A stretch of 64,000 nt of DNA from Lentisphaerota bacterium (GTDB lineage: Bacteria > Verrucomicrobiota > Lentisphaeria > Victivallales > Victivallaceae). Positions within the stretch are counted from its first letter, which is position 1. Each line of letters begins with the position of its first letter. Position numbers and translations under genes: made by a program. Location: NCBI GenBank assembly GCA_015061815.1, contig SUVW01000002.1:62001-126000 (forward strand), written 5' to 3'. Shown here piece by piece: positions 24,874-34,416 of the stretch. Below the pieces are notes generated by a model. That model saw only the letters and a program-made list of their open reading frames with translations. It searched no databases and was not told where the DNA came from.

Positions 24874-25854
24874 ATGAATAAACCATGCGTGGTGCTTTTG
24901 ACCGGAGCCGGGGGCGATGCCCAGGGCTGGGGCAATATGCAGGTGACTGAAGCGGTGAAAGCGGCGGTCATTGCCAACGGTTTTGATTGCCGGATAATCA
25001 CGGCTGAAAACCGCGAAGAGATGATTGCCGGAGTGAATGCCGGAAAGTGCAGCATTGTCTGGAGTGCGCTTTACTTTTTCACCTCCCGTGAAGATATTAT
25101 CGGCATTCCGCCGGATGCGGTGTGGGTGGCGGATGTGCTGGATGAACTGCATATCCCGTATATCGGACCGTCGGCCCGGACCATGAAGTCCCTTATCGGC
25201 AAATTTGACACCCATGAAATACTTTCCGCCGGAAACATCATGGTCCCGAAACATATCCTCTGCCCGCCGCAGCCGGTTGAAGCGGTGGACTTTTTCCCGG
25301 CCTTTGTCAAACCCAACGGTGAATCCCGTTCTGTGGGGATAAATGAAAACAGCGTGGTGGAAGATCCCGCCGCTTTAGCCCGGCAGACAGCTTTCATACA
25401 TGATGAATTGCAGCAATCGGCCCTGATCGAGGAGTATCTGCCCGGCAGAGAGTATACCGTGCTGGTCATCGGCAACGGTAAAAACCGCGAAATACTGCCC
25501 GGCAGAGTCACCGTCGATCCTCAACATTACGGCAAGTACCCGGTATTGCGCAGTGACTTGCGCGGCGTTGGTCTGACTCATGTTTCCCTGCCGGATGATC
25601 ACCATGATGAAGCGGTGGCTCTGGCCGCCGGAGCATGCGATATTTTGAAGTGTGAAGATCATGTGAGGATCGACATGCGTGAAGGAGCCGACGGAAAATT
25701 GCGGATCATAGAGGTGAACGGGATACCCGGATTGAAACCGGAAAAAAGCTGGAGTCCGCAGATATACAGTCTTTATCACCGGTCGGATGATCCATATAAG
25801 GCATTGATCGGGAAAATCGTTTCCTGTTCGCTGGAGAGGATTTATGAAAAATGA
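24874..25854 (+). CDS. D-alanine-D-alanine ligase-like ATP-grasp enzyme
   Basis: About 326 residues. The ATP-grasp core shows the Ddl pattern: FVKPNGESRSVGI (ATP-binding loop), ALIEEYLPGREYTVLVIG, and the metal site DHVRIDMR with LRIIEVNGIPGL near the end, as in Ddl (RxDxR and EVNTxPG). The N-terminal third is divergent, so the amino acids joined may not be D-Ala. ATG at 24874 has AAGGA eight bases upstream; an ATG at 24865 would give an ATGA overlap. The next gene starts inside its last codons. Confidence 0.85.
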   Translation: MNKPCVVLLTGAGGDAQGWGNMQVTEAVKAAVIANGFDCRIITAENREEMIAGVNAGKCSIVWSALYFFTSREDIIGIPPDAVWVADVLDELHIPYIGPSARTMKSLIGKFDTHEILSAGNIMVPKHILCPPQPVEAVDFFPAFVKPNGESRSVGINENSVVEDPAALARQTAFIHDELQQSALIEEYLPGREYTVLVIGNGKNREILPGRVTVDPQHYGKYPVLRSDLRGVGLTHVSLPDDHHDEAVALAAGACDILKCEDHVRIDMREGADGKLRIIEVNGIPGLKPEKSWSPQIYSLYHRSDDPYKALIGKIVSCSLERIYEK

Positions 25855-26548
25855 TCGTGCCAGACCGCTGATCCTGCTCAACACTGCCGTCAATACTTAT
25901 ATGGGACGGGAGTGTGAACAGCTTATCAGCAATTACGCGGAAATGGTTTACGCTTCCGGAGCATTGCCGCTGCTGCTGCCGTCGCTGGAAAAAAGTGATC
26001 ATATCAATGCGGCACTGGATATGGCGGATGCGGTGGTATTGATCGGCGGAAAAGATTATCCTCCGGAATATTACGGTGAAAAGCCGCATCCGGAAACCAA
26101 ACTTGACCGTCTGCGCCCGCACTTTGACATTGCCCTGGGGCTGGAGATCATGCGCCGCGACCTGCCGGTTCTCGGTATTTGTGCCGGCTGCCAGCTGCTG
26201 AATATCGTCAACGGCGGCAAACTTATCCAACATCTGCCCAATGCATCTGAACATACGCAAGGGGTGATGCATCCGGCCCGGATCATCAAAGAAGGATTTT
26301 TTTCACGTGCAGTCGGTGTCAGACCCGGTGATACCATCACTGTAAACAGTTTTCATCATCAGGCTCTGGATAAAGAATATATCGGCAGCGGTCTGACCGT
26401 AACAGCGGTTGCCTTTGACGGTTCACCGGAGGTGGTGGAATACTCCGGAGAACGGATGATCATGGGTGTACAGTTTCATCCGGAACGCATGGAGGATATC
26501 GGAGGAAAAATATTTTCAATGCTCTGTGAAGAGGCAATGAAATACTAA
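25844..26548 (+). CDS. Peptidase C26 (gamma-glutamyl hydrolase, PuuD-like)
   Basis: 234 residues of the class I glutamine-amidotransferase fold. The nucleophile is in VLGICAGCQLLN (about residue 113), ALVLIGG-type start ADAVVLIGGKDYPP, and the His/Glu pair in MGVQFHPERME near the end. Family members cleave gamma-glutamyl bonds, as in gamma-Glu-GABA or folyl-polyglutamate. It is coupled to the ligase by an 11-base overlap, with GAGAGG before its ATG. It could degrade or proof-read the gamma-linked product of the upstream enzymes. Last gene of the overlapping set. Confidence 0.9.
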   Translation: MKNDRARPLILLNTAVNTYMGRECEQLISNYAEMVYASGALPLLLPSLEKSDHINAALDMADAVVLIGGKDYPPEYYGEKPHPETKLDRLRPHFDIALGLEIMRRDLPVLGICAGCQLLNIVNGGKLIQHLPNASEHTQGVMHPARIIKEGFFSRAVGVRPGDTITVNSFHHQALDKEYIGSGLTVTAVAFDGSPEVVEYSGERMIMGVQFHPERMEDIGGKIFSMLCEEAMKY

Positions 26549-26648
26549 ACCTGCCCGGCTGAACCGGACTGAAAAGGGAAACGGTTTGACCCAACCGGTG
26601 GATGTATCACAACACAACATAAAATAAAAGAAAGAAAGGTTAAAGATC

Positions 26649-27206
26649 ATGGATTTTCTGGAAGTAATGCGTTCCAGACGCAGCTGCCGTTCATACGACC
26701 CCGCCCGGGGCGTTTCCCGGGAAGAACTTCTCAAAATCGTTGAAGCCGGAAGACTTTCTCCCAGCGGCTGTAACTCTCAACCCTGGAAATTTATCATCGT
26801 TGATTCTCCTGAAGCAAAAGAAAAGTTGTGCGATGCCGTCGTTGTCGGCAATGGTGTTACCGGCGCTCCCTGGCGGCACCAGGTTCCGGCCTTTATCATT
26901 CTGGTCGAACAGCCTGCCCGGGTGATGCAGAGCGTGCTTGACCACTATCAGGACAGTCAGCACTTTGCTCCCGGTGATATCGGAGCAGCCTGCATGAATA
27001 TGTGTCATGAAGCTTTTTCACTGGGGTTGGAAAGTTGTATCATCGGGATGAATGATCAGGAAAAAATGGAAAAACACTTCCATATCCCGCATGGTTCACC
27101 TGTCCGGCTGGTTCTGGCCGTCGGTCACGCTGCGGCTGGGGATGTCCCGCAGAAAAAAGTCCGCAAAGAGCTGAAAGAAATCTGTTCATTCAACGATTGG
27201 GAATGA
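26649..27206 (+). CDS. Nitroreductase-family FMN oxidoreductase
   Basis: 185 residues. FLEVMRSRRSCRSYD and SPSGCNSQPWKFIIV are the FMN-binding start of the family, with ESCIIGM near residue 140 and VLAVGHA near 160. Reduces nitro or quinone-like compounds with NAD(P)H; natural substrate unknown. It lies 100 bases after the C26 gene and 6 bases before an SDR gene. Confidence 0.9.
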   Translation: MDFLEVMRSRRSCRSYDPARGVSREELLKIVEAGRLSPSGCNSQPWKFIIVDSPEAKEKLCDAVVVGNGVTGAPWRHQVPAFIILVEQPARVMQSVLDHYQDSQHFAPGDIGAACMNMCHEAFSLGLESCIIGMNDQEKMEKHFHIPHGSPVRLVLAVGHAAAGDVPQKKVRKELKEICSFNDWE

Positions 27207-27212
27207 TTTTTT

Positions 27213-27944
27213 ATGATGGATACTCTGCATGACAAAGTGGTTCTTCTGACCGGCGGAGGTGGAGGCATCGGCCGCGCCATTGCCGAAACTCTGGCCCGTC
27301 AGAAGATGAAGATAATCCTTTTAGGCGGTAAATCCCGGGAAAAACTGGCCGAAACTGCCGGCATTGCCGGTCAATACGCTCCGGTGGAAATCATCCCCGG
27401 TGATCTGACTGATCCGGAATTCATGCGCTGCGCAGTGGAAAAAGCTGCCGGAATATTCGGCGGCACAGATATCCTGATAAACAATGCCGGAGTTGCCCAG
27501 AGTACGCGTTTTGAAGATGTTTCGGCAGAAGAATTTGACCGGATAATGAACATAAATTTCAGAGTTCCTTTTTTCCTGACCCGGCAGGTTTTGCCGCATC
27601 TGAAAAGATCCGGACACGCCACCATCATCAATATCGCTTCAGTAGTATCCCATGCCGGCTATCCGCTGCAGAGCGTCTATACGGCCTCCAAGCATGCTCT
27701 TTTGGGTTTTACCAAGAGCATTGCCCGGGAGTACTGGCAGGAAAATATCCGGGTCCATGCCATCTGTCCGGGCGGCGTTTACACTGACATGGTAAAAATT
27801 TCCCGGCCGGATCTTTCGCCGCAGGGGATGATCCAACCGCAGGAAATAGCTCAAATCGTGCTTTTTTTCCTGCAGAACCGGGGGAATGCGGTCATTGATG
27901 AAATATTGGTACACCGGGTGAATAAGGAACCTTTCACGGTTTGA
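27213..27944 (+). CDS. SDR-family dehydrogenase/reductase (FabG-like)
   Basis: 243 residues with TGGGGGIGRAIA, NNAG (about residue 92), the catalytic Ser in INIASVVSHAG and YTASK, and the usual ICPGGVYTDM after it. Classical short-chain dehydrogenase; the C-terminus is slightly short. It is paired with the nitroreductase gene. Substrate unknown. Confidence 0.9.
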   Translation: MMDTLHDKVVLLTGGGGGIGRAIAETLARQKMKIILLGGKSREKLAETAGIAGQYAPVEIIPGDLTDPEFMRCAVEKAAGIFGGTDILINNAGVAQSTRFEDVSAEEFDRIMNINFRVPFFLTRQVLPHLKRSGHATIINIASVVSHAGYPLQSVYTASKHALLGFTKSIAREYWQENIRVHAICPGGVYTDMVKISRPDLSPQGMIQPQEIAQIVLFFLQNRGNAVIDEILVHRVNKEPFTV

Positions 27945-27998
27945 AAGGATTTTCCGGCCGCCGTGAACATTTTTTCCGGGGTTTTATCCATCTGCTCC

Positions 27999-28027
27999 TT
28001 GAAAAAATCCGTTCAAAGTATTATTCT
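27999..28027 (+). promoter_or_regulatory. Promoter of the rseP-ispG operon
   Basis: TTGAAA (27999-28004), a 17-base spacer and TATTCT (28022-28027), about 40 bases before the start codon. Confidence 0.55.
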
Positions 28028-28067
28028 ATATGGATGGCAGTAATTTACCTCAATGGAGTATGATTTT

Positions 28068-29735
28068 ATGGATATTTTTCTGGAATATTTGAGTGTCGCC
28101 GGCTCGGTGATTTTTGTTTTCATAGCTTTGGGCTTCTGTATTTTTTCCCATGAATTGGGCCACTTTCTGGCCGGGAAACTGATGGGACTGCATATCGATG
28201 CATTTTCTCTCGGGTTCCGTCCCATCTGGCGGAAAAAATACAAAGGCGTGGAGTACCGTATCGGTTGGCTGCCGCTGGGCGGTTATGTGGAACTGCCGCA
28301 GGTGGATGCTTCCGATGATGTCCCCAAAAGCGCGGATGGCACTGAATTGCCCCGGGCCACACCCAGGGCACGGATCGTCACGGCCGTTGCCGGTCCGCTT
28401 TTCAACATAATTTCCGGTTTGCTGCTGGGCTGTATCGTATGGTGGGCAGGGATACCGGAAGCCACCCCCAGAATGAGGGAGATCGAAGTTTTGAGTGTCC
28501 CGGAAAATTCTCCGGAATACGCTGCCGGTCTGCGGAACGGGGATGTGATCGTAAAACTCAACGGCGAAGAATTCCATGACACCTGGGAAAATTTCGTCAA
28601 AAAGGTGCTTTTTACCATCAATGAGATATCTCTGGAAGTACGCCGCAACGGTGAGATCATCAATATCAGTTATCTTCCGGCGGAAAATCCCAACGCTCCC
28701 GGCGGCGAAAAGATCGCGTATCCATTTTTCAAACCGCTGCTGCCGATCAAACTGTATCCGGTCAGCGGCGGGATCGCTGACCGGGCCGGTATCCGCAACG
28801 GCGATATCGTCACCGCTGTGGATGGTAAGGAGATCACCGGAGCAGAAAACTTCCAGTCGGCACTGAATTTTTCCAACGGGAAACCGTTGACCGTGACATT
28901 GCTGCGTGATGGTGAAAAGTTCGATGTCACCCTCACTGCGCAAGCGGTCAAGGCTCTGGAACATGAAGAGCGTTTCCTTACCGGCATAACGATGAGTCAG
29001 AGTGGAAACGACCGGGTCCGGATCGCGGCTCTTATGGCCGGAGGTGCTGCCGCAGAAGCCGGAGTGCAAGTCGGTGATGAGCTGCTTAAAGTCGATGACC
29101 GTCAGATCACAGCGATGCAGGATATGCAGGCATATATTGCAGAAAAGCGTTCCGAACCGGTAACACTGCTTCTGAAACGTGACGGCAAAGAACTGACAGT
29201 CACTCTGGCCGCCCGCCGCTTCGCCGCTTATGAGATCGGTGTTTCACTGGCCGCTTACAATCACCCCAACCCCATTGAATTATTCATCGACACTATTGAT
29301 ATGAGCTGGAAAAGTTTGCGGGGCATAGCCACTACTGTCGGCAACAAGCTCCACCTGACCGGAAACAGCAGTTCGCTCAAGCCGAGTCACATGTCCAGCA
29401 CGCTGGGTATCGGAATGGTGCTGTACACCTCGATCCGCACCAGCTGGTCATACGCGCTGTATTTTGTTGTGGTGATCTCTTTTGCGCTGGCGATATTCAA
29501 TCTGCTGCCGCTGCCGGTACTTGATGGCGGCCACATCTTTTTCGGTGTTCTTGAGTGGATAACCGGACGTCGGATACCATCAGCAGTGATGAAGGTCATT
29601 TCGGCAATATTCATCACCCTTTTGATCATGCTGACATTGTATATCACCTTTTTTGACGGCAAGCGGCTGATCCGGAAAATTTCCGGCAATACCGTCCCGC
29701 CGGTGGAGCAGAAAAATGCGCCGGACAACCCGTAA
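28068..29735 (+). CDS. rseP: RIP metalloprotease RseP (site-2 protease) with three PDZ domains
   Basis: About 555 residues, longer than the usual 450 or so. Zinc site HELGHFLAG in the first membrane helix (about residue 28), third ligand in the NLLPLPVLDGGHIFF helix (about residue 475), and membrane helices at both ends. Between them three PDZ-like repeats are visible, each with an A-G-x-x-x-GD element: YAAGLRNGDVI, RAGIRNGDIV and EAGVQVGDELL. E. coli RseP has two. Cleaves membrane-bound anti-sigma factors and signal-peptide remnants. ATG with GGAG nine bases upstream chosen. The next gene starts inside its last codons. Confidence 0.93.
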   Translation: MDIFLEYLSVAGSVIFVFIALGFCIFSHELGHFLAGKLMGLHIDAFSLGFRPIWRKKYKGVEYRIGWLPLGGYVELPQVDASDDVPKSADGTELPRATPRARIVTAVAGPLFNIISGLLLGCIVWWAGIPEATPRMREIEVLSVPENSPEYAAGLRNGDVIVKLNGEEFHDTWENFVKKVLFTINEISLEVRRNGEIINISYLPAENPNAPGGEKIAYPFFKPLLPIKLYPVSGGIADRAGIRNGDIVTAVDGKEITGAENFQSALNFSNGKPLTVTLLRDGEKFDVTLTAQAVKALEHEERFLTGITMSQSGNDRVRIAALMAGGAAAEAGVQVGDELLKVDDRQITAMQDMQAYIAEKRSEPVTLLLKRDGKELTVTLAARRFAAYEIGVSLAAYNHPNPIELFIDTIDMSWKSLRGIATTVGNKLHLTGNSSSLKPSHMSSTLGIGMVLYTSIRTSWSYALYFVVVISFALAIFNLLPLPVLDGGHIFFGVLEWITGRRIPSAVMKVISAIFITLLIMLTLYITFFDGKRLIRKISGNTVPPVEQKNAPDNP

Positions 29736-30801
29736 CTTTTTCCTCGGAACCATTGGTATCGGTTCATCCCACCGGATAACCATCCAATCCATGTGCAATA
29801 CCCGGACACAGGATGTTAACGCCACACTGGCGCAGATCGGGCGTCTGGCAAATGCCGGTTGTGACATTATCCGGGTGTCGGCAGATACCCCGCCGGATGT
29901 GGCAGCTTTGCGGGAAATTTGTGCCGCATCCCCGCTGCCGGTGATAGCGGATATCCAGTTTTCCGGTGAAAGTGCCATCGGTGCGATCACCGGCGGCTGT
30001 GCCGGTATCCGGGTCAATCCCGGGATCATCCATGACCGGAAACTTCTGGAAAATATTGCCGGGGCCGCGAAAGATCATGGAACCGTGATCCGGGTGGGAG
30101 CCAATGGCGGCAGTTTGAAACTGCACCGTATCCCCGAATTGACTGCACAAGGTCTTTCAAGGGAAGAGGCAATGGCCCGGCTGCTGTGCGAAGCGGTCAT
30201 TCAACAGTGTGAATTACTCGACAGTTTCGGGGTTACCCGGATCAAGGCGGCGGTAAAAAGTTCAGATTTGATCGTCACATTGAAAGCATACCGCCGTCTG
30301 GCGGCAATGTGCGACCTGCCGCTGCATCTGGGACTGACTGAAGCTGGCACTGCCGCGCGCGGTGAATTACGTTCAGCGATCGCCATCGGTTCACTGCTTG
30401 CAGAAGGGATCGGAGATACCATCCGGGTGAGTCTGACCGCCGAACCGGAAACGGAAATCGCTGCAGCCAAACGGATTTTGGAAGCTTGCGGTCTGGGGGA
30501 AGAGAGTGTGGAGATCATCTCCTGCCCGACCTGCGGCCGTACCGAAGTGGATTTGATCGGACTGGCTGAAAAAGTGGAAAATATCATCGGGCAGATGCAG
30601 CGGGAAAAACGCCGGTTGCGCTGGAAAAAAATTGCCGTAATGGGCTGTCCGGTCAATGGCCCGGGAGAGGCCCGCAATGCCGATATCGGTATCGCCGGCA
30701 GCCGCAACGGACAACTGATAATCTTTCAGCACGGCAAAGTTGCCGGAGCGTATCCGGAAACTGAAGCATGGAAAATTTTTATCCGGATGCTTGAAGCATA
30801 A
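29716..30801 (+). CDS. ispG: 4-hydroxy-3-methylbut-2-enyl diphosphate synthase IspG (GcpE)
   Basis: 361 residues. SHRITIQSMCNT and IIRVSADTP open the TIM barrel. The iron-sulfur ligands are in ISCPTCGRTEVDL and MGCPVNGPGEA near the C-terminus. It makes HMBPP from MEcPP in the non-mevalonate isoprenoid pathway. GGAG lies seven bases before the ATG, so the 20-base overlap with rseP is real and implies coupled translation. Confidence 0.96.
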   Translation: MRRTTRNFFLGTIGIGSSHRITIQSMCNTRTQDVNATLAQIGRLANAGCDIIRVSADTPPDVAALREICAASPLPVIADIQFSGESAIGAITGGCAGIRVNPGIIHDRKLLENIAGAAKDHGTVIRVGANGGSLKLHRIPELTAQGLSREEAMARLLCEAVIQQCELLDSFGVTRIKAAVKSSDLIVTLKAYRRLAAMCDLPLHLGLTEAGTAARGELRSAIAIGSLLAEGIGDTIRVSLTAEPETEIAAAKRILEACGLGEESVEIISCPTCGRTEVDLIGLAEKVENIIGQMQREKRRLRWKKIAVMGCPVNGPGEARNADIGIAGSRNGQLIIFQHGKVAGAYPETEAWKIFIRMLEA

Positions 30802-30878
30802 AAACTTCCGGCACAACAGAACACTGACATCAAAAAATCTTCCTGTTTTCAAAAAACACTTGAAATATAGTGGAATAC

Positions 30879-30908
30879 GAGGTATTACACAATACCCCCT
30901 CCGTTTTT
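30879..30908 (+). terminator. Possible weak terminator after ispG
   Basis: GAGGTATT-ACAC-AATACC followed by CCCCTCCG and five T. The six-base-pair hairpin is perfect but short. The rest of the 268-base gap 30802-31069 holds only the promoter of the next gene. Confidence 0.3.
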
Positions 30909-31000
30909 CCCGTTGGGCAACTGCGTTTTCCGCAGAACAGATATCAAAGGTACGGAAGAGCATTTGTTGATGTTTTCACAATAGTATTGCCATTTGCAGC

Positions 31001-31029
31001 TTGAAAAAAGTTTGTCTGACAGATAAATT
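31001..31029 (+). promoter_or_regulatory. Promoter of the MFS exporter
   Basis: TTGAAA (31001-31006), a 17-base spacer and TAAATT (31024-31029), about 40 bases before the start codon. Confidence 0.5.
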
Positions 31030-31069
31030 ATATAAGTGCCCAAAAAAAGACAATGGAAGGATATAAAAA

Positions 31070-32293
31070 ATGCCTCGCATCTCGTGGAAGGTCAATCTGG
31101 CCGCGTTATGGTTCTCACAATTGATGGTTCTGGCCGGATTCGGGGCATTGATCCCGTTTATTCCGCTGTTTATCAAGAATGAATTGGGGGTTTCCGACCC
31201 GGGACAGCTGGCACTGGCGGTCTCTTCATTCAACTTTTTCGGAACTTTGGCTTATGCGATATTCTGTCCGGTCTGGGGAGTGCTTTCCGACCGTTTCGGA
31301 GTAAAACCGATGCTTTTGCGCGGCACGTTTCTGACGGCGGTACTCTTTCCTCTGATGGCCTATTCCACCTCTGTTTTCTGGTTGGTATTCATCCGTTTTC
31401 TCTCTGCCGGCTGTGCCGGAACCACTGCGGCATCCCAGGCGATGGTCGCCCGGAATACTCCGGATGAATATCAGGGATTTGCCCAGGGGGTTTTGAGTAC
31501 GGCCATCTGGGGAGGTTCGATGCTGGGTCTGGTTGTCGGCGGTCTGATGATCCACTACTTCAACTACAATGCGGCATTCTGGTTTTGCGGGGTGCTTTAT
31601 ATTCTCGGCGGAGTGGCGGTGTTATTCACCCGGGATATATCCGTCCGGAATATTCCGGTGAAGCACAACAACTCCGGGACTCTGTGGGAGAGGATTTTTC
31701 CGAAATTCACCAAAGCGGTGTGGGCGATGCTCTGGCTCTTTATGCTCATGGGATTGGTGCGCAGTTTTGAAGTAGGCTATATTGCATTGAAAGTTGAGGA
31801 ATTGACCGGAAAAGACAGTGCGCCATTGTGGACAGGACTCGTCAGTGCAGCAGTATGCGGTGCGGCAATTATTTCCGGAGTGTTTTCCGGTTATCTGGCG
31901 GACCATTGCCGTCCGGTTAAAATACTGGTTCCGGTAATGCTTTTTTCGGCAGCGGCAATGGTGATGCAGGGTATGGCGGACAATCTCTGGATCTTTGCCA
32001 TCGGCCGGGTGCTTCTCTATCTGGCGGCGGGAGGATTACAACCGTTGCTGCAGAAAATACTCTCTTCCATCACTCCGGCGCGCAAACGCGGTTCGGTATT
32101 CGGTTTTGCATCCTCCGGCAGCTCTGTCGGCAACATGACAGCGGCGGTATTAAGCGGATTTGCCATGACATTTTTCGGGATATCCGGAGTATTTTATATA
32201 GGTGGAGCCTTATTTGTCATCGGCCTGCCGCTGTGCATACATGGCATCATGCTGGCGACCCGGCCTTTTGTTTTTCACCGGGCGCGCCACTGA
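31070..32293 (+). CDS. MFS transporter, drug-exporter-like
   Basis: 407 residues with about twelve hydrophobic helices. The loop 2-3 motif GVLSDRFGVKPMLLRG is the MFS signature, and GYLADHCRPVKIL is its counterpart in the second half. The layout resembles MdtG/TetA-type proton-driven exporters. AAGGA precedes the ATG. Single gene, convergent with dinG. Substrate unknown. Confidence 0.88.
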   Translation: MPRISWKVNLAALWFSQLMVLAGFGALIPFIPLFIKNELGVSDPGQLALAVSSFNFFGTLAYAIFCPVWGVLSDRFGVKPMLLRGTFLTAVLFPLMAYSTSVFWLVFIRFLSAGCAGTTAASQAMVARNTPDEYQGFAQGVLSTAIWGGSMLGLVVGGLMIHYFNYNAAFWFCGVLYILGGVAVLFTRDISVRNIPVKHNNSGTLWERIFPKFTKAVWAMLWLFMLMGLVRSFEVGYIALKVEELTGKDSAPLWTGLVSAAVCGAAIISGVFSGYLADHCRPVKILVPVMLFSAAAMVMQGMADNLWIFAIGRVLLYLAAGGLQPLLQKILSSITPARKRGSVFGFASSGSSVGNMTAAVLSGFAMTFFGISGVFYIGGALFVIGLPLCIHGIMLATRPFVFHRARH

Positions 32294-32358
32294 CAAAAGC
32301 GGCTGTTTTGGCAATTTCCGGTTTGTTGTGATGTGCCGCCCGGTAACATGCAGTTTAT

Positions 32359-34416
32359 TCAGAAATATTCAACCTTGTATGGCAGAGATGTGATAAAATC
32401 CCTGCCGTATCTCCGGGTGACGATACGAGAATCCAGTACTGCGATCTTCCCTCTGTCCTGCCGGGTGCGTATCAACCGTCCCGCCCCCTGCCGGAACTTC
32501 AATACCGCTTCCGGCAGAGAGTAACCGGTAAATGAACTTTTGCCGGAATTTTCCAGCTTTTCCATGCGTGCCGAAGTCAGCGGTGAACCGATGGAAGCAA
32601 ACGGCAGCCGGGTGATTATCACCAGACTCAAATTCTCTCCCGGCACATCCACTCCCGTCCAGAAACTGTCCGTCCCGAAAAGCACCGAATGCGGAGTACT
32701 CTGAAATGTCCGGAGCATAGCGGAACGGGTCATCCCATCCCCCTGAACCAGCAGCGGCAGACCTTTAAGGGCAAAACTGTCTTTTAATGCCTCCTGACAA
32801 TACTTCATACTCTGATAACTGGTGAAAAGCACAAAAGCACTGCCATTGTTTTCAATGACCAGATTCCGGATGGCATCGGCCAGTTTCGGCAGATAATCCG
32901 GCACTGCCGGTTCCGGCATCCGGTCAGTCAGGAGCAGTTTTGCCTGTTCCGGAGAAAAAGGAGAATCCAGTTTCATCACTTCGCCGCCGGCAAAACCGAT
33001 ACGGTCGATAAAATAATCAAATCTGCCGGATACAGTCAATGTTGCACTGCACAACATGACCGGGATTTCACCGTTAAACAGCAAATCATTGAGCAGCTGT
33101 GCCACATTCAACGGCGCGGCACAACAATTTATGCTGTTTTGCTCATCCTCGATAAAATAGACGGCATCAGGGATCATCCGGCCGGTGAAATTGACCAGTG
33201 CATCGGTAAAACTGCGGCATTTTTCACTGTTGGCGGTCAATTCCGTACGGAAATTTTCATCATCGGTATTTTCCGCCAGACGGTCAAGTTTTTCAGTCAA
33301 TTCGCAAAGAATATTCACCAGTGTTTCCGGCATTGCATCCGGCAGTTTTTCATTCAGCCGCAAAGAGTGAGTGCCGCTTTTTTCCAGCATTTCACCGTAA
33401 GGGGCAAAAAATCCGTAACTCTCATCTCTGGCCCGCTGTACCAATGCGCGCAACTCCGGCATATCCGTCCCCGGCCGCATCAGAAGTCCTTTGGCCCGTT
33501 CCGGATGAAACAGCCGGTTGAATGTACTTAAAAATGCCGTCCGGGAAAAATGCAGTCCCAAATGGGAAGCTGCACTGTTTTCCAATGTATGTGCCTCATC
33601 GATCATCACGGCATTGTAATCCGGCAGCAGAGTGCCGCCGTTGCCATGTTCCCGGCGGATGGCGATATCAGTAAGAAACAACGCATGATTGGCGACCACG
33701 ATATCCGCTTCATCCCATTTGCGGCGGGCCTTGAAATAGTAACAATTCCGGTAAAATTCGCACTTCGGCCCCGCACAATTACCGCTTTCACAGCAAACCA
33801 GATGCCAGATGGAACTGCTGTCCCGCACGCCATCGACATAGTTGCGGTCCCGGCCGTTTTCCAGATCGCTTATGACTCTTTCGGTTTCCAGGATCATCTG
33901 CGGCACCGGCAGCAATTGATCGCGCTGTTCACCGGAAAGCAGTGCCAACCGGCGGCGGCACAAATAGTTGCTGCGCCCTTTGGCAAGCGCGACATTGAAG
34001 TTCATTCCGGTCAAATCCTGCAGAAACGGCAAATCTTTCTCGATCAGTTGATGCTGAAGATTGATCGTTTCGGTCGAAATCAGGGCCGGTCGGCGGCTGT
34101 TGACGGCAAAGTATATCAACGGGAGAAGATAGGCAAAACTTTTTCCGACACCGGTGGGAGCTTCAATACAGATATTGGCTCCTGTTCCGAGAGCCCGGGC
34201 GATGGCCAGTGACATGGTCAACTGCTGGGGACGCTCCTCACATGGAGAATTATTGACTGCCCCGGCTCCGGCGAGTATACCGCCGGGAGAAAAAAATTCC
34301 CGGCAGCAGGCTTCAAGATCGATCTGCTCATCCTGCGCGGTTTCATAACTTACAGCAAATTCATCCAGATTGAAATTTTCTGCAAATTCTTCTCCTCCCT
34401 CATGGTCGATCATCAT
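32359..34416 (-). CDS. dinG: DinG-family ATP-dependent DNA helicase with iron-sulfur cluster
   Basis: About 685 residues of XPD/DinG superfamily 2 type. Walker A is in EAPTGVGKSFAYLLP, the DEAH box in AVMIDEAHTLENS, and motif VI in FRQGAGRLIRT near the end. Cysteines in NYLCRRRL, GNCAGPKC and RNCYYFK between motifs Ia and II fit a 4Fe-4S site. No exonuclease domain is present. ATG at 34416 overlaps the upstream stop as TGATG and has GGAG eight bases before it. It unwinds DNA 5' to 3' and is thought to resolve R-loops and replication blocks. Confidence 0.93.
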   Translation of the reverse strand: MMIDHEGGEEFAENFNLDEFAVSYETAQDEQIDLEACCREFFSPGGILAGAGAVNNSPCEERPQQLTMSLAIARALGTGANICIEAPTGVGKSFAYLLPLIYFAVNSRRPALISTETINLQHQLIEKDLPFLQDLTGMNFNVALAKGRSNYLCRRRLALLSGEQRDQLLPVPQMILETERVISDLENGRDRNYVDGVRDSSSIWHLVCCESGNCAGPKCEFYRNCYYFKARRKWDEADIVVANHALFLTDIAIRREHGNGGTLLPDYNAVMIDEAHTLENSAASHLGLHFSRTAFLSTFNRLFHPERAKGLLMRPGTDMPELRALVQRARDESYGFFAPYGEMLEKSGTHSLRLNEKLPDAMPETLVNILCELTEKLDRLAENTDDENFRTELTANSEKCRSFTDALVNFTGRMIPDAVYFIEDEQNSINCCAAPLNVAQLLNDLLFNGEIPVMLCSATLTVSGRFDYFIDRIGFAGGEVMKLDSPFSPEQAKLLLTDRMPEPAVPDYLPKLADAIRNLVIENNGSAFVLFTSYQSMKYCQEALKDSFALKGLPLLVQGDGMTRSAMLRTFQSTPHSVLFGTDSFWTGVDVPGENLSLVIITRLPFASIGSPLTSARMEKLENSGKSSFTGYSLPEAVLKFRQGAGRLIRTRQDRGKIAVLDSRIVTRRYGRDFITSLPYKVEYF

